A stretch of DNA of 5,739 nt from assembly GCA_021154065.1 (NCBI GenBank), contig JAJKJG010000113.1, positions 1 through 5,739 on the forward strand, read 5' to 3'. This DNA is from Methylobacterium sp. GTDB taxonomy: Bacteria; Pseudomonadota; Alphaproteobacteria; Rhizobiales; Beijerinckiaceae. Each line of letters begins with the position of its first letter. Position 1 is the first letter of the stretch. Below, piece after piece: positions 1-5,739 of the stretch. A program made the position numbers and the translations under genes. The notes beneath the pieces are model-generated. The model did no database searches. It saw only the letters and a program-made list of their open reading frames with translations, and was not told the DNA's origin.

Positions 1-813
1 AGCTGGCACGGACAGGGCTTCGCCTGGCAAGGCTCGATGGTGGTCGCGACCGACGACGAGTTCTTCGTCCGGGGCCAGACCGGCGGCCGGCTCGACCACT
101 CGGGCACCGTCGGGCTAGCACGCACGGTCTCGGACGCGGGCGCCCAGGCCGACCTCGCTCTCCAAAATCTTACGACGCTGCTCGACGAGGCAGGCTCGTC
201 GCTCGACGATGTCTGCAAGCTCACTGTCTATATCAGCGACCGCGCCTACCGGGCGGCCGTGTATCCGATGATCGGCAAGCATTTCCGGGACGTGAGGCCG
301 GTCTCGACCGGGATCATTACGAGCGCCTTCGCGCGGCCCGAGGTGCTGTTCGAGCTCGACGTCCAGGCGCTCCGGAAAAGCGGGGGACGAGCCCACGAGC
401 GTCTCCGGCCCTATCATTCAAACGCGGCCCGATATGGCCATCACGGCCAGAAACTCGAATGCGAGTTCTGCATGACCGTGAAGGCCGGCCGGCGCGTGAT
501 CCTGCGAGGCCAGACCGGCGTCGGCTTGGACGAGGTCATGCACGGCGCCGGAGACGTGGCCGGGCAGACCGAGCGGGCGATGGACAACGTCGAGGTGCTT
601 CTCGCCGAGGCGGGCGCGAAGTTGAGCGACGTGGTGAAGGCGACGATCTACGTGACGGACCGTGCCTTCCTGGACCCGACGAACGCGATCGTCCTGCGCC
701 GCCTCTCCGGCGTCAGGCCCGCCTTCAACGCCGTCATCGTGAAAGGCCTGGCGAGCCCGGAGCTCCTGATGGAGGTGGATGTCACTGCCGTTCTGCCGGG
801 GGACGGTCGATGA
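1..813 (+). CDS. Tandem-domain RidA/YjgF-family protein (5' end outside window)
   Basis: The frame is open from base 1 to TGA at 811-813, giving 270 visible residues (numbered from the codon at base 1). It holds two copies of a RidA/YjgF-like (chorismate mutase-like fold) domain, roughly residues 1-125 and 146-265. The copies align at a constant offset of 145 residues: HGQ at 3-5 and 148-150, RGQTG at 24-28 and 169-173, similar YxSD/YxTD segments near 77-80 and 217-220, and VRP at 98-100 and 238-240. Because similarity to copy 2 begins before the first ATG (base 37), the true start is probably upstream of the window. RidA proteins of the archetypal class hydrolyse reactive enamine/imine intermediates using a conserved Arg (Arg105 in E. 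coli RidA). By hand alignment that position is Ala109 in copy 1 and Gly249 in copy 2, so classical deaminase activity is unlikely. The exact role is unknown; it is probably cytoplasmic and co-translated with the next gene through an ATGA overlap. Confidence 0.88.
   Translation, partial: SWHGQGFAWQGSMVVATDDEFFVRGQTGGRLDHSGTVGLARTVSDAGAQADLALQNLTTLLDEAGSSLDDVCKLTVYISDRAYRAAVYPMIGKHFRDVRPVSTGIITSAFARPEVLFELDVQALRKSGGRAHERLRPYHSNAARYGHHGQKLECEFCMTVKAGRRVILRGQTGVGLDEVMHGAGDVAGQTERAMDNVEVLLAEAGAKLSDVVKATIYVTDRAFLDPTNAIVLRRLSGVRPAFNAVIVKGLASPELLMEVDVTAVLPGDGR
798..803 (+). promoter_or_regulatory. Ribosome binding site for the DUF1028 gene
   Basis: GGGGGA lies 6 bases before the ATG at 810, inside the last codons of the Rid gene. 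It supports 810 as the start rather than any of the upstream in-frame codons, which would overlap the Rid coding region heavily. With the ATGA overlap it suggests translational coupling. Confidence 0.5.
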
Positions 814-1466
814 CCTTCTCGCTGCTCGGACGTTGCACGCGAACCGGTATGCTCGGCGCCGTGGTCACGACTTCCTCGATTGCGGTCGGTTCCCGCTGCC
901 CGTTCGCCCGCGCCGGCGTCGGAGCAGCACTGACGCAGCATCGAACCGACCCGCGCCTGGGACCACTCGCACTTGATCTCGTAGAGAACGGCTTCACAGC
1001 CCAGCAGGCGATGGACGCAATTGTCGCCGCAACGCCTCACCGCGATTGGCGCCAACTGGCGATCATCGACGGGGAAGGCCGCACGGCCTCGTTCAGTGGC
1101 GAACGGGTCAAGCCGGAGAAGAGCGAGGCGCATGGCCTCAACTGCGTAGCGCTCGGCAACATCGTTCGCTCGCGCGAGGTGCCGGCAGCAATGGTGCGCG
1201 CCTTCGAGGCAGATACCTCGGCACCCTTGGCATCGCGGCTCATTGCGTCGCTTGAGGCCGGAGACGAGGCCGGTGGTGAGTTCAAGCCGCTCGTCTCGGC
1301 GGCGCTCCTCCTCGTCGATCGCGAGACTTTCCCATTCGTGGACTTGCGCGTCGATCAAGATGGGGCTCCAATCGCCGCCTTGGCACGGCTCTGGCAAGAG
1401 TACGCGCCGATGGCGCAGCCCTATGTGGCGCGCGCGGTCGATCCGAACTCGGCTCAGGCGCTCTGA
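810..1466 (+). CDS. DUF1028 family protein, probable Ntn-hydrolase fold
   Basis: This is a 218-residue protein of about the usual DUF1028 length. Family-like features are the N-terminus MTFSLLGR, SIAVGSRCPFARAGVGA at about 24-39, TQHRTDPRLG at 42-51, an ENG-type helix at 59-70, WRQLAIID at 80-87, the GLNCVALGN segment at 109-117, and AGGEFKPLVSAALLLVD at 154-170. DUF1028 is a family of unknown function assigned to the N-terminal nucleophile (Ntn) hydrolase superfamily. In that scheme Thr2, exposed after Met removal, would be the nucleophile; methionine aminopeptidase readily removes Met before Thr. Hydrolysis of an amide or peptide bond is inference, and the substrate is unknown. No signal peptide or membrane segment is seen, so it should be cytoplasmic. 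The start at 810 overlaps the preceding stop, and the in-frame extension upstream runs through another gene's coding sequence. The neighbouring importer suggests it acts on an imported compound. Confidence 0.87.
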   Translation: MTFSLLGRCTRTGMLGAVVTTSSIAVGSRCPFARAGVGAALTQHRTDPRLGPLALDLVENGFTAQQAMDAIVAATPHRDWRQLAIIDGEGRTASFSGERVKPEKSEAHGLNCVALGNIVRSREVPAAMVRAFEADTSAPLASRLIASLEAGDEAGGEFKPLVSAALLLVDRETFPFVDLRVDQDGAPIAALARLWQEYAPMAQPYVARAVDPNSAQAL

Positions 1467-1484
1467 GACCCGCCGGAGTTCAAC

Positions 1485-1492
1485 AGGGGGAG
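1485..1492 (+). promoter_or_regulatory. Ribosome binding site for the substrate-binding protein
   Basis: AGGGGGAG is followed by 4 bases and then ATG at 1497. It is the strongest purine-rich site in the window, which fits a binding protein made in excess over its permeases. The 30-base gap between genes holds no obvious promoter or terminator. Confidence 0.6.
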
Positions 1493-1496
1493 CAGC

Positions 1497-2984
1497 ATGC
1501 GACGCTTCATTCTCGCGCTGGCAATGGCCGCCGGGCTTGCGACGCCCTCGCTCGCGCAGGGCACCATCCGCGTGGCGGTCGGCACCACGCTCAACCAGCT
1601 CGACCCCGCGAAGACCACCATCGGTGATGAGTACATCTACGTCCATCTTGTCTTCAACGGCCTCACTCGTATCGACCGCGACCTTACCGTCAAGCCCGAC
1701 CTCGCGGTGAGCTGGACGGCATCCGAAGACCTCAAGACCTGGACCTTCAACCTTCGCGAAGGTGTGAAATTCCACCACGGCAAGACCTTCGACGCCGATG
1801 ACGTGCTCGCGACCATGAACCGCATCCTCGACCCGGCAACGGGTTCGCGGGCGCGGGCCAACCTGTCGATGATCGAGAAGATCGAGGCGCCAGATCCGAA
1901 GACCGTGCGCTTCACCCTCAATATCCCCTATGCCGGGTTCCCGGACATCTTCGGCGAGCGTCAGTTGCGCATCCTGGCGAAGGACCGGATCGACGCGATC
2001 TCCAAGGAGCCGGTCGGCACGGGGCCGTTCGTGTTCAAATCCTGGTCGCCGGGAGACCGCCTCGAACTCGCGAAAAATCCAGGCTATTTCGAGCAAGGGC
2101 TGCCGAAGCTCGACGCCGTGACGATGCGCATCATCCCCGAAGCGGCGGCGCGGCTCGCGGCGCTCGAATCCGGGGCGATCGACATCCTCTGGAACCTTCC
2201 CTACGAAGCGGTCGACAAGTTCAAGAACCACCCGAACGTGCGCGCCGATGGCGTCGCAACCGCGACCTGGGACGGCGTGATCCTCAATAACGAGCGCGCA
2301 CCCTTCAATGATGTGCGCGTGCGACAGGCGCTCGCGGCGACGATCGACAAGGACGCCCTCGTCGAGCTCGCGCTGTTCGGCCAAGGTGAGCCGACCCACA
2401 GCCCAATCCCGCCGAGCCATCCTTATTTCAACAAGAAACTCGGCTTCAAGAAGCCCGACATCGCCCTCGCGAAGAAGCTCATGGCCGACGCCGGTCATCC
2501 GAACGGCTTCGAAGTGACGCTGCAGGTGCCGCAAGAGCGCGAGCAGCGCGTCCGCCTCGGCGTCGCCGTGCGCGACATGGCGCGCGCGGCCGGTATCCGC
2601 ATCAATGTCGAGCGCGTCCCCTTCGCTTCTTATGCGGCGCAGGTCGCCGGCAAGGCGCAGATGTATGTCGACGGCTATTTCGCCCGGCCGACGATCGATA
2701 CCGCGGTCTATCCCTTCTACCACTCGAGCGGCAGCTGGAACCGGCAGCTCTGGCTCTACACCGACAAACGCGTCGACGAGATCCTCGATACGGCCCGCAA
2801 GACCAACGACGAAGACAAGCGAAAGGCGCTTTTCGACGAGTTCCAAAAGATCGTCGACGAGACGGTGCCGAGCCTCATCGCCTATGCGGCTGCGCATGTG
2901 AACGGCGTCCGCAAGGAGGTCGAGGGATTCCACTCGACACCGATGCAGTGGCTCGAGCTGAAGGAAGTCACGCTTAAGCGCTGA
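1497..2984 (+). CDS. ABC transporter periplasmic substrate-binding protein, family 5
   Basis: This 495-residue protein captures the ligand in the periplasm for the permeases encoded next. Residues 1-20 form a Sec signal peptide: MRR, a hydrophobic core, then SLA with likely cleavage before Gln21. No lipobox Cys is present, so the mature protein is probably free in the periplasm, as in Gram-negative bacteria. Family 5 (SBP_bac_5, DppA/OppA-like) hallmarks are NQLDP at 33-37, LTVKPDLAVSW at 63-73, the WTFNLREGVKFHHGK stretch at 82-96, FDADDV at 98-103, PVGTGPF at 172-178, and FNDVRVRQALAATIDKDAL at 270-288. The C-terminal lobe ends with the usual DEILDTAR/FDEFQKIVDE helices at about 427-455. 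Length is normal for the family and no break is seen. Family 5 members bind di- and oligopeptides, nickel chelates, opines, glutathione and some sugars, so the ligand cannot be assigned by eye. The first permease follows after 28 bases. Confidence 0.95.
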   Translation: MRRFILALAMAAGLATPSLAQGTIRVAVGTTLNQLDPAKTTIGDEYIYVHLVFNGLTRIDRDLTVKPDLAVSWTASEDLKTWTFNLREGVKFHHGKTFDADDVLATMNRILDPATGSRARANLSMIEKIEAPDPKTVRFTLNIPYAGFPDIFGERQLRILAKDRIDAISKEPVGTGPFVFKSWSPGDRLELAKNPGYFEQGLPKLDAVTMRIIPEAAARLAALESGAIDILWNLPYEAVDKFKNHPNVRADGVATATWDGVILNNERAPFNDVRVRQALAATIDKDALVELALFGQGEPTHSPIPPSHPYFNKKLGFKKPDIALAKKLMADAGHPNGFEVTLQVPQEREQRVRLGVAVRDMARAAGIRINVERVPFASYAAQVAGKAQMYVDGYFARPTIDTAVYPFYHSSGSWNRQLWLYTDKRVDEILDTARKTNDEDKRKALFDEFQKIVDETVPSLIAYAAAHVNGVRKEVEGFHSTPMQWLELKEVTLKR

Positions 2985-2996
2985 TTAGGCCTGGAT

Positions 2997-3002
2997 AAGG
3001 GG
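2997..3002 (+). promoter_or_regulatory. Ribosome binding site for the first permease (GTG start)
   Basis: AAGGGG lies 10 bases before the GTG at 3013. The spacing is slightly long. It supports the GTG start, which also gives the expected short N-terminus before the first membrane helix. Confidence 0.45.
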
Positions 3003-3012
3003 CAACTCGCGC

Positions 3013-3969
3013 GTGGCCGGCTATCTCGCCCGCCGGCTCGCCTTCATCGTCCTGGTGCTTGTGGCGGTGTCGATCCTGGTGTTCGGCATCACCTCGCTTC
3101 TGCCCGCCAACGTCGCCTATCTCATCCTTGGGCCTTTCGCGCCGCCCGAGCAGGTGCGGGCACTCGAGCTCAGGTTGGGCCTCAATGACCCGATCTGGGA
3201 GCAATACGGACGCTGGGCGTCAGGGATTCTGCGCGGCGACCTCGGCGAGTCGATGCTGATGAACCGGCCGATCGCGCCGCTCCTATGGGAAGCGATCGTT
3301 CGCTCGCTCACGCTCACCGTCACGTCCTTCATCCTGATTGCCGTGATCGGCGTCACGCTCGGCGTGATTGCCGCGCTGCAGCACGGACGGCCACTCGACC
3401 ACACGGTCTCGGTCGCGACCTATCTCGGCATCGCCGTGCCGGAGTTCTTCTGGGCAATCGTCGTCATTCTCGTATTCGCCGCCTGGCTCGGCTGGCTTCC
3501 GTCGGCCGGCTATGAGCCGCTCTCGGCGGGGTTCTGGGTCTGGGCTCAGCACATCATCGCGCCGGTGATGACCCTCGTGTTCGGCCATCTCGCCCATGTG
3601 TCGCGGCTCACGCGATCGAGCATGATCGAGGTGATGCAGAGCCCTTATGTGACGGCGGCGCGCGCGAAGGGCCTGCCCGAACGCGTGGTGGTGATCCGCC
3701 ACGCACTGCGAAACGCACTCCTGCCGACGATCACCGTGCTCGCCCTCGACTTCGGGCGGCTCATGGGCGGGATCGTCGTCGTCGAAACGGTCTTCGCCTA
3801 TCCGGGCCTAGGCCGTCTTCTGGTGTTCTCGATCCAGAACCGCGACCTGCCAACGCTGCAGGCAGCGATTCTTCTCGTCGCGGCGATCTACGCTATCGCT
3901 AACTTCGCGGCGGATCTCCTTTATGTCTGGCTTAACCCGAAGATCCGCTATGGCCGCGGCGTCGCCTGA
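3013..3969 (+). CDS. ABC transporter permease, DppB/OppB type
   Basis: This 318-residue inner-membrane protein is one half of the translocation channel of a peptide-class (PepT) importer. It opens with MAGYLARRLAFIVLVLV, typical of DppB: a short cytoplasmic end, then the first helix at about 9-30. Next comes the periplasmic region with RLGLNDPIWEQYGRW at 54-68 and a GDLGES motif at 75-80. Further hydrophobic helices lie near 100-122, 137-160, 178-196, 247-265 and 282-305. The cytoplasmic EAA loop that docks on the ATPase is at about 212-240: TAARAKG at 214-220 keeps the key Gly220, and RHALRNALLP is at 229-238. YPGLGRLL at 263-270 is also family-typical, and length is normal. The GTG start is chosen because of the Shine-Dalgarno-like site upstream and the N-terminal match. 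Its 3' end overlaps the start of the second permease, as is common for obligate heterodimer partners. Confidence 0.95.
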   Translation: MAGYLARRLAFIVLVLVAVSILVFGITSLLPANVAYLILGPFAPPEQVRALELRLGLNDPIWEQYGRWASGILRGDLGESMLMNRPIAPLLWEAIVRSLTLTVTSFILIAVIGVTLGVIAALQHGRPLDHTVSVATYLGIAVPEFFWAIVVILVFAAWLGWLPSAGYEPLSAGFWVWAQHIIAPVMTLVFGHLAHVSRLTRSSMIEVMQSPYVTAARAKGLPERVVVIRHALRNALLPTITVLALDFGRLMGGIVVVETVFAYPGLGRLLVFSIQNRDLPTLQAAILLVAAIYAIANFAADLLYVWLNPKIRYGRGVA

Positions 3970-4852
3970 CGGACTCGCGGCGAGCCCGCTCGCGGTCGAC
4001 GACCCGACGCCGGCGGCCGTTCCGCGGCGGCCGGTCCCGCTGCAGCTCAAGGCCGGGCTCGTCATCGTCGTCACAATCGTCCTCCTCGGCCTTCTCGCGC
4101 CCTGGATCGCGCCCCACCCCTGGGACACGATCTCGATGCGAACGCGCTTCTTGCCCCCAAGCGCGACTTATTGGCTTGGTACCGACGAATACGGGCGCGA
4201 CGTGCTGAGCCGGCTCCTCATGGGCACGCGCCTCTCGCTTGCCATGGGCGTGAGCGCCACGTTCGTCAGCCTCGCCTTTGGCGTGCCGATCGGGCTTGCG
4301 GCGGGCTATTTCCGGGGCAGGATCGACGAGGTCCTGATGCGTAGCGCCGACGTGCTGATGGCAATCCCGCCCATCATGCTCGGTCTTCTGGTCCTCGCGG
4401 TCACGCCGCCTTCATTGTGGAAAACCGCGGTCGCCGTCGGCTTCGTCTACATCCCGCCGATCGCGCGGGTCACCCGCAGCGTCACGCTTGCGCTCGCGAA
4501 CGAGGATTTCATCCAGGCAGCGCGGGCACGGGCCGAGAGCGCGTCCTATATCCTATTCCGCGAGATCCTGCCGAACGCCTGGCCGCCGCTGATCGTCGAA
4601 GCGAGCCTGAGAGTCACCTATGCGATCCTCCTCGGCTCGGCCCTAAGCTTTCTCGGGCTTGGCGCCCAGCCGCCGAGCTCGGATTGGGGCCTCATGATCT
4701 CGGAGGCGCGCTCCTTCATCGACCGCGCCCCCTGGATCGCGCTCGCGCCCGGATTTGCCATGTGCCTCCTCGTGATCGGCATTAACCTCGTCGGCGATGG
4801 AGCGCGCGAGCGTCTCGATCCTCGCCTCAAATCGCGTGTCGGAAAGGGCTGA
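3950..4852 (+). CDS. ABC transporter permease, DppC/OppC type
   Basis: This 300-residue inner-membrane protein is the partner of the preceding permease. It has a Pro/Ala/Arg-rich cytoplasmic tail of about 34 residues and a first helix at about 35-54. The DppC signature LGTDEYGRDVLSRLLMGTR follows at 76-94. More helices lie near 97-120, 138-152 and 158-172, and near 222-238 and 264-282. The EAA loop is at 187-216, with QAARARA at 189-195 and FREILPN at 203-209. SFLGLGAQPPSSDWG at 233-247 is another family mark. The loop Gly usually found at position 195 is Ala here, whereas the first permease keeps it. Two starts are possible: ATG at 3950 (20-base overlap, weak GAAGA at 3939-3943) and an in-frame ATG at 3923, nine codons earlier, with no visible ribosome site. 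I prefer 3950. The ATPase gene follows after 3 bases. Confidence 0.94.
   Translation: MAAASPDGLAASPLAVDDPTPAAVPRRPVPLQLKAGLVIVVTIVLLGLLAPWIAPHPWDTISMRTRFLPPSATYWLGTDEYGRDVLSRLLMGTRLSLAMGVSATFVSLAFGVPIGLAAGYFRGRIDEVLMRSADVLMAIPPIMLGLLVLAVTPPSLWKTAVAVGFVYIPPIARVTRSVTLALANEDFIQAARARAESASYILFREILPNAWPPLIVEASLRVTYAILLGSALSFLGLGAQPPSSDWGLMISEARSFIDRAPWIALAPGFAMCLLVIGINLVGDGARERLDPRLKSRVGKG
4841..4848 (+). promoter_or_regulatory. Ribosome binding site for the ATPase gene
   Basis: GGAAAGGG lies 7 bases before the ATG at 4856, within the last codons of the second permease. It fixes the ATPase start at 4856, just after the upstream TGA at 4850-4852, and suggests coupled translation. Confidence 0.55.
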
Positions 4853-4855
4853 GCG

Positions 4856-5739
4856 ATGCTCGCCCTTGACGACCTCACCGTCCGTTATCGAACGCCCGGC
4901 GGTGCCGTCGAAGCACTGTCGTCGGTTTCGCTTCATGTCCGCAAGGGATCGACTCTCGCGGTGGTGGGGGAGTCCGGCTCAGGTAAGAGCACCATCGCGC
5001 TTGCCGCACTCGGGCTCCTGCCCCCTGAAGCGCAGGTGCCGTCCGGTCGAGTGGTTTTCGACGGCATTGACGTCATGCAGCTCGATCCCAGAGGTCGACG
5101 GCAGCTGCGCGGCTCCCGAATCGGACTCGTCTTCCAGGATCCGTTCTCCGTGCTCAACCCCTCGCTTCGCATCGGGGAGCAAGTCGGCGAGGGGCTCGTC
5201 TTCCACCGGGGCTTCTCGGCGGAGCGCGCCTTTGCGCGTGCGATCGAACTCCTCCACGAGGTCGGGATCGCGAATCCGGCGGCGGTCGCGAAGGCCTACC
5301 CGCACGAGCTCTCCGGCGGCATGCGGCAGAGGGCGCTGATCGCCGGTGCGCTAGCGGCTGAACCGGAACTGTTGATCCTCGACGAGCCCACGACCGCGCT
5401 CGACGTTACCATCGAGGCGCAGATCCTCGATTTACTGACAGACCTGCAGGCGCGACGCGGCCTCACCATGCTGTTCATTAGTCACAATCTCGGGGTGGTG
5501 CGGCGCGTCGCGGACGAGGTTGCGGTTCTTTATGCCGGCCAGGTCGTGGAGGCAGGCGCAACCGAGCGGATCCTTCAGGCGCCGGTGCATCCCTATACCA
5601 AGGGTCTCCTCGCGGCGATCCCGCGGCTCGGCGACCGCAAGAAGACGCGCCTGGCTTCGATCCCCGGACGCCTGCCGGATCTACGCGCGCCACCGGCCGA
5701 CTGTCGCTTCAGGCCTCGCTGCCCGTTCGCGGTCGCAGC
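4856..5739 (+). CDS. ABC transporter ATP-binding protein, DppD/OppD type (3' end outside window)
   Basis: The frame is open from ATG at 4856 to the window end, giving 294 visible residues. It is the cytoplasmic ATPase powering the importer. All nucleotide-binding motifs are present: Walker A GESGSGKS at 38-45, Q-loop Gln94 in VFQDP, signature LSGGMRQR at 152-159, Walker B LLILDEP at 172-178 with Asp176 and Glu177, D-loop ALD at 181-183, and switch His210 in ISHNLG. The C-terminal oligopeptide/dipeptide extension begins near HPYTKGLLAAIP at 245-256. It reaches CRFRPRCPFA at 283-292, the start of the Cys-containing motif (Cys283, Cys289) that in OppD/DppD relatives can bind an iron-sulfur cluster. 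DppD-type proteins are usually about 320-340 residues, so only the last few dozen codons are missing. Such importers often use a second ATPase (DppF/OppF type), which could lie just downstream. No damage to key residues is seen. Confidence 0.95.
   Translation, partial: MLALDDLTVRYRTPGGAVEALSSVSLHVRKGSTLAVVGESGSGKSTIALAALGLLPPEAQVPSGRVVFDGIDVMQLDPRGRRQLRGSRIGLVFQDPFSVLNPSLRIGEQVGEGLVFHRGFSAERAFARAIELLHEVGIANPAAVAKAYPHELSGGMRQRALIAGALAAEPELLILDEPTTALDVTIEAQILDLLTDLQARRGLTMLFISHNLGVVRRVADEVAVLYAGQVVEAGATERILQAPVHPYTKGLLAAIPRLGDRKKTRLASIPGRLPDLRAPPADCRFRPRCPFAVA

Noticed and set aside
459..809. In-frame upstream extension of the DUF1028 gene, giving a 335-residue product.
   Set aside because: The extension runs out of frame through the second Rid domain and encodes Arg/Gly/Asp-rich shadow sequence. 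DUF1028 homology begins at the MTFS start at 810, which has a ribosome-binding-like GGGGGA.
1467..1496. Possible promoter between the DUF1028 gene and the binding-protein gene.
   Set aside because: The 30-base gap has no convincing -35/-10 pair and holds mainly the ribosome binding site. A promoter inside the upstream coding region cannot be excluded by eye.
648..2933. A 761-codon open frame on the - strand, facing the DUF1028 and binding-protein genes.
   Set aside because: It is codon-aligned with the + strand genes, so its stops could arise only from sense TTA, CTA or TCA codons, which are rare in this GC-rich coding. The translation is Arg/Glu/Asp/His-rich with no recognisable domain, while the + strand products are clear family members.
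2985..3012. Possible hairpin (GGCC at 2988-2991 with GGCC just inside the next gene) after the binding-protein gene, where such operons often carry an attenuating stem-loop.
   Set aside because: Only about four pairs form across a long loop, with no T-run, so there is no support for a terminator or attenuator.
4011..4032. Direct repeat of CGGCGGCC at 4011-4018 and 4025-4032, partly palindromic.
   Set aside because: It lies in the Pro/Ala/Arg-rich N-terminal tail of the second permease, where GC-rich codons repeat by chance. It is short and has no third copy.
4797..5339. A 180-codon + strand frame overlapping the end of the second permease and the ATPase gene.
   Set aside because: It is Ser/Arg/Pro-rich with no motifs, whereas the other frame carries the complete set of ABC ATPase motifs.

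Overview
The window is GC-rich, densely packed and coded entirely on the + strand. High GC, G/C-ending codons, Shine-Dalgarno-led starts and a Sec-type signal peptide without a lipobox on the binding protein point to a Gram-negative proteobacterium. The gene style fits an alphaproteobacterium (Hyphomicrobiales- or Rhodospirillales-like), but no taxonomic marker gene is present, so this is inference.

Layout: (1) bases 1-813, the 3' part of a gene for a protein with two RidA/YjgF-like domains, cut at its 5' end by the window edge; (2) 810-1466, a DUF1028-family protein with a probable Ntn-hydrolase fold, whose start overlaps the previous stop as ATGA; (3) 1497-2984, a periplasmic family 5 (peptide/nickel/opine-type) ABC substrate-binding protein; (4) 3013-3969, a DppB/OppB-type permease; (5) 3950-4852, a DppC/OppC-type permease overlapping the previous gene; (6) 4856-5739, a DppD/OppD-type ATPase cut at its 3' end by the window edge. 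Gaps are at most 30 bases, and no terminator-like hairpin or clear promoter is visible. The six genes therefore look like one operon that extends beyond both window edges.

How they may work together: the binding protein, two permeases and ATPase form an importer of the oligopeptide/dipeptide class, whose ligand cannot be read from sequence. The two upstream genes encode cytoplasmic proteins that probably act on the imported compound. DUF1028 has Thr2 directly after the start Met, as expected of an N-terminal nucleophile hydrolase. The tandem Rid protein lacks, in both halves, the arginine needed for classical 2-aminoacrylate/imine deamination, so it probably does something other than housekeeping RidA. 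The most interesting point is this combination: an uncharacterised Ntn-type hydrolase and a non-canonical double Rid protein tied to a peptide-class importer. No mobile element, CRISPR array, tRNA or rRNA was seen.
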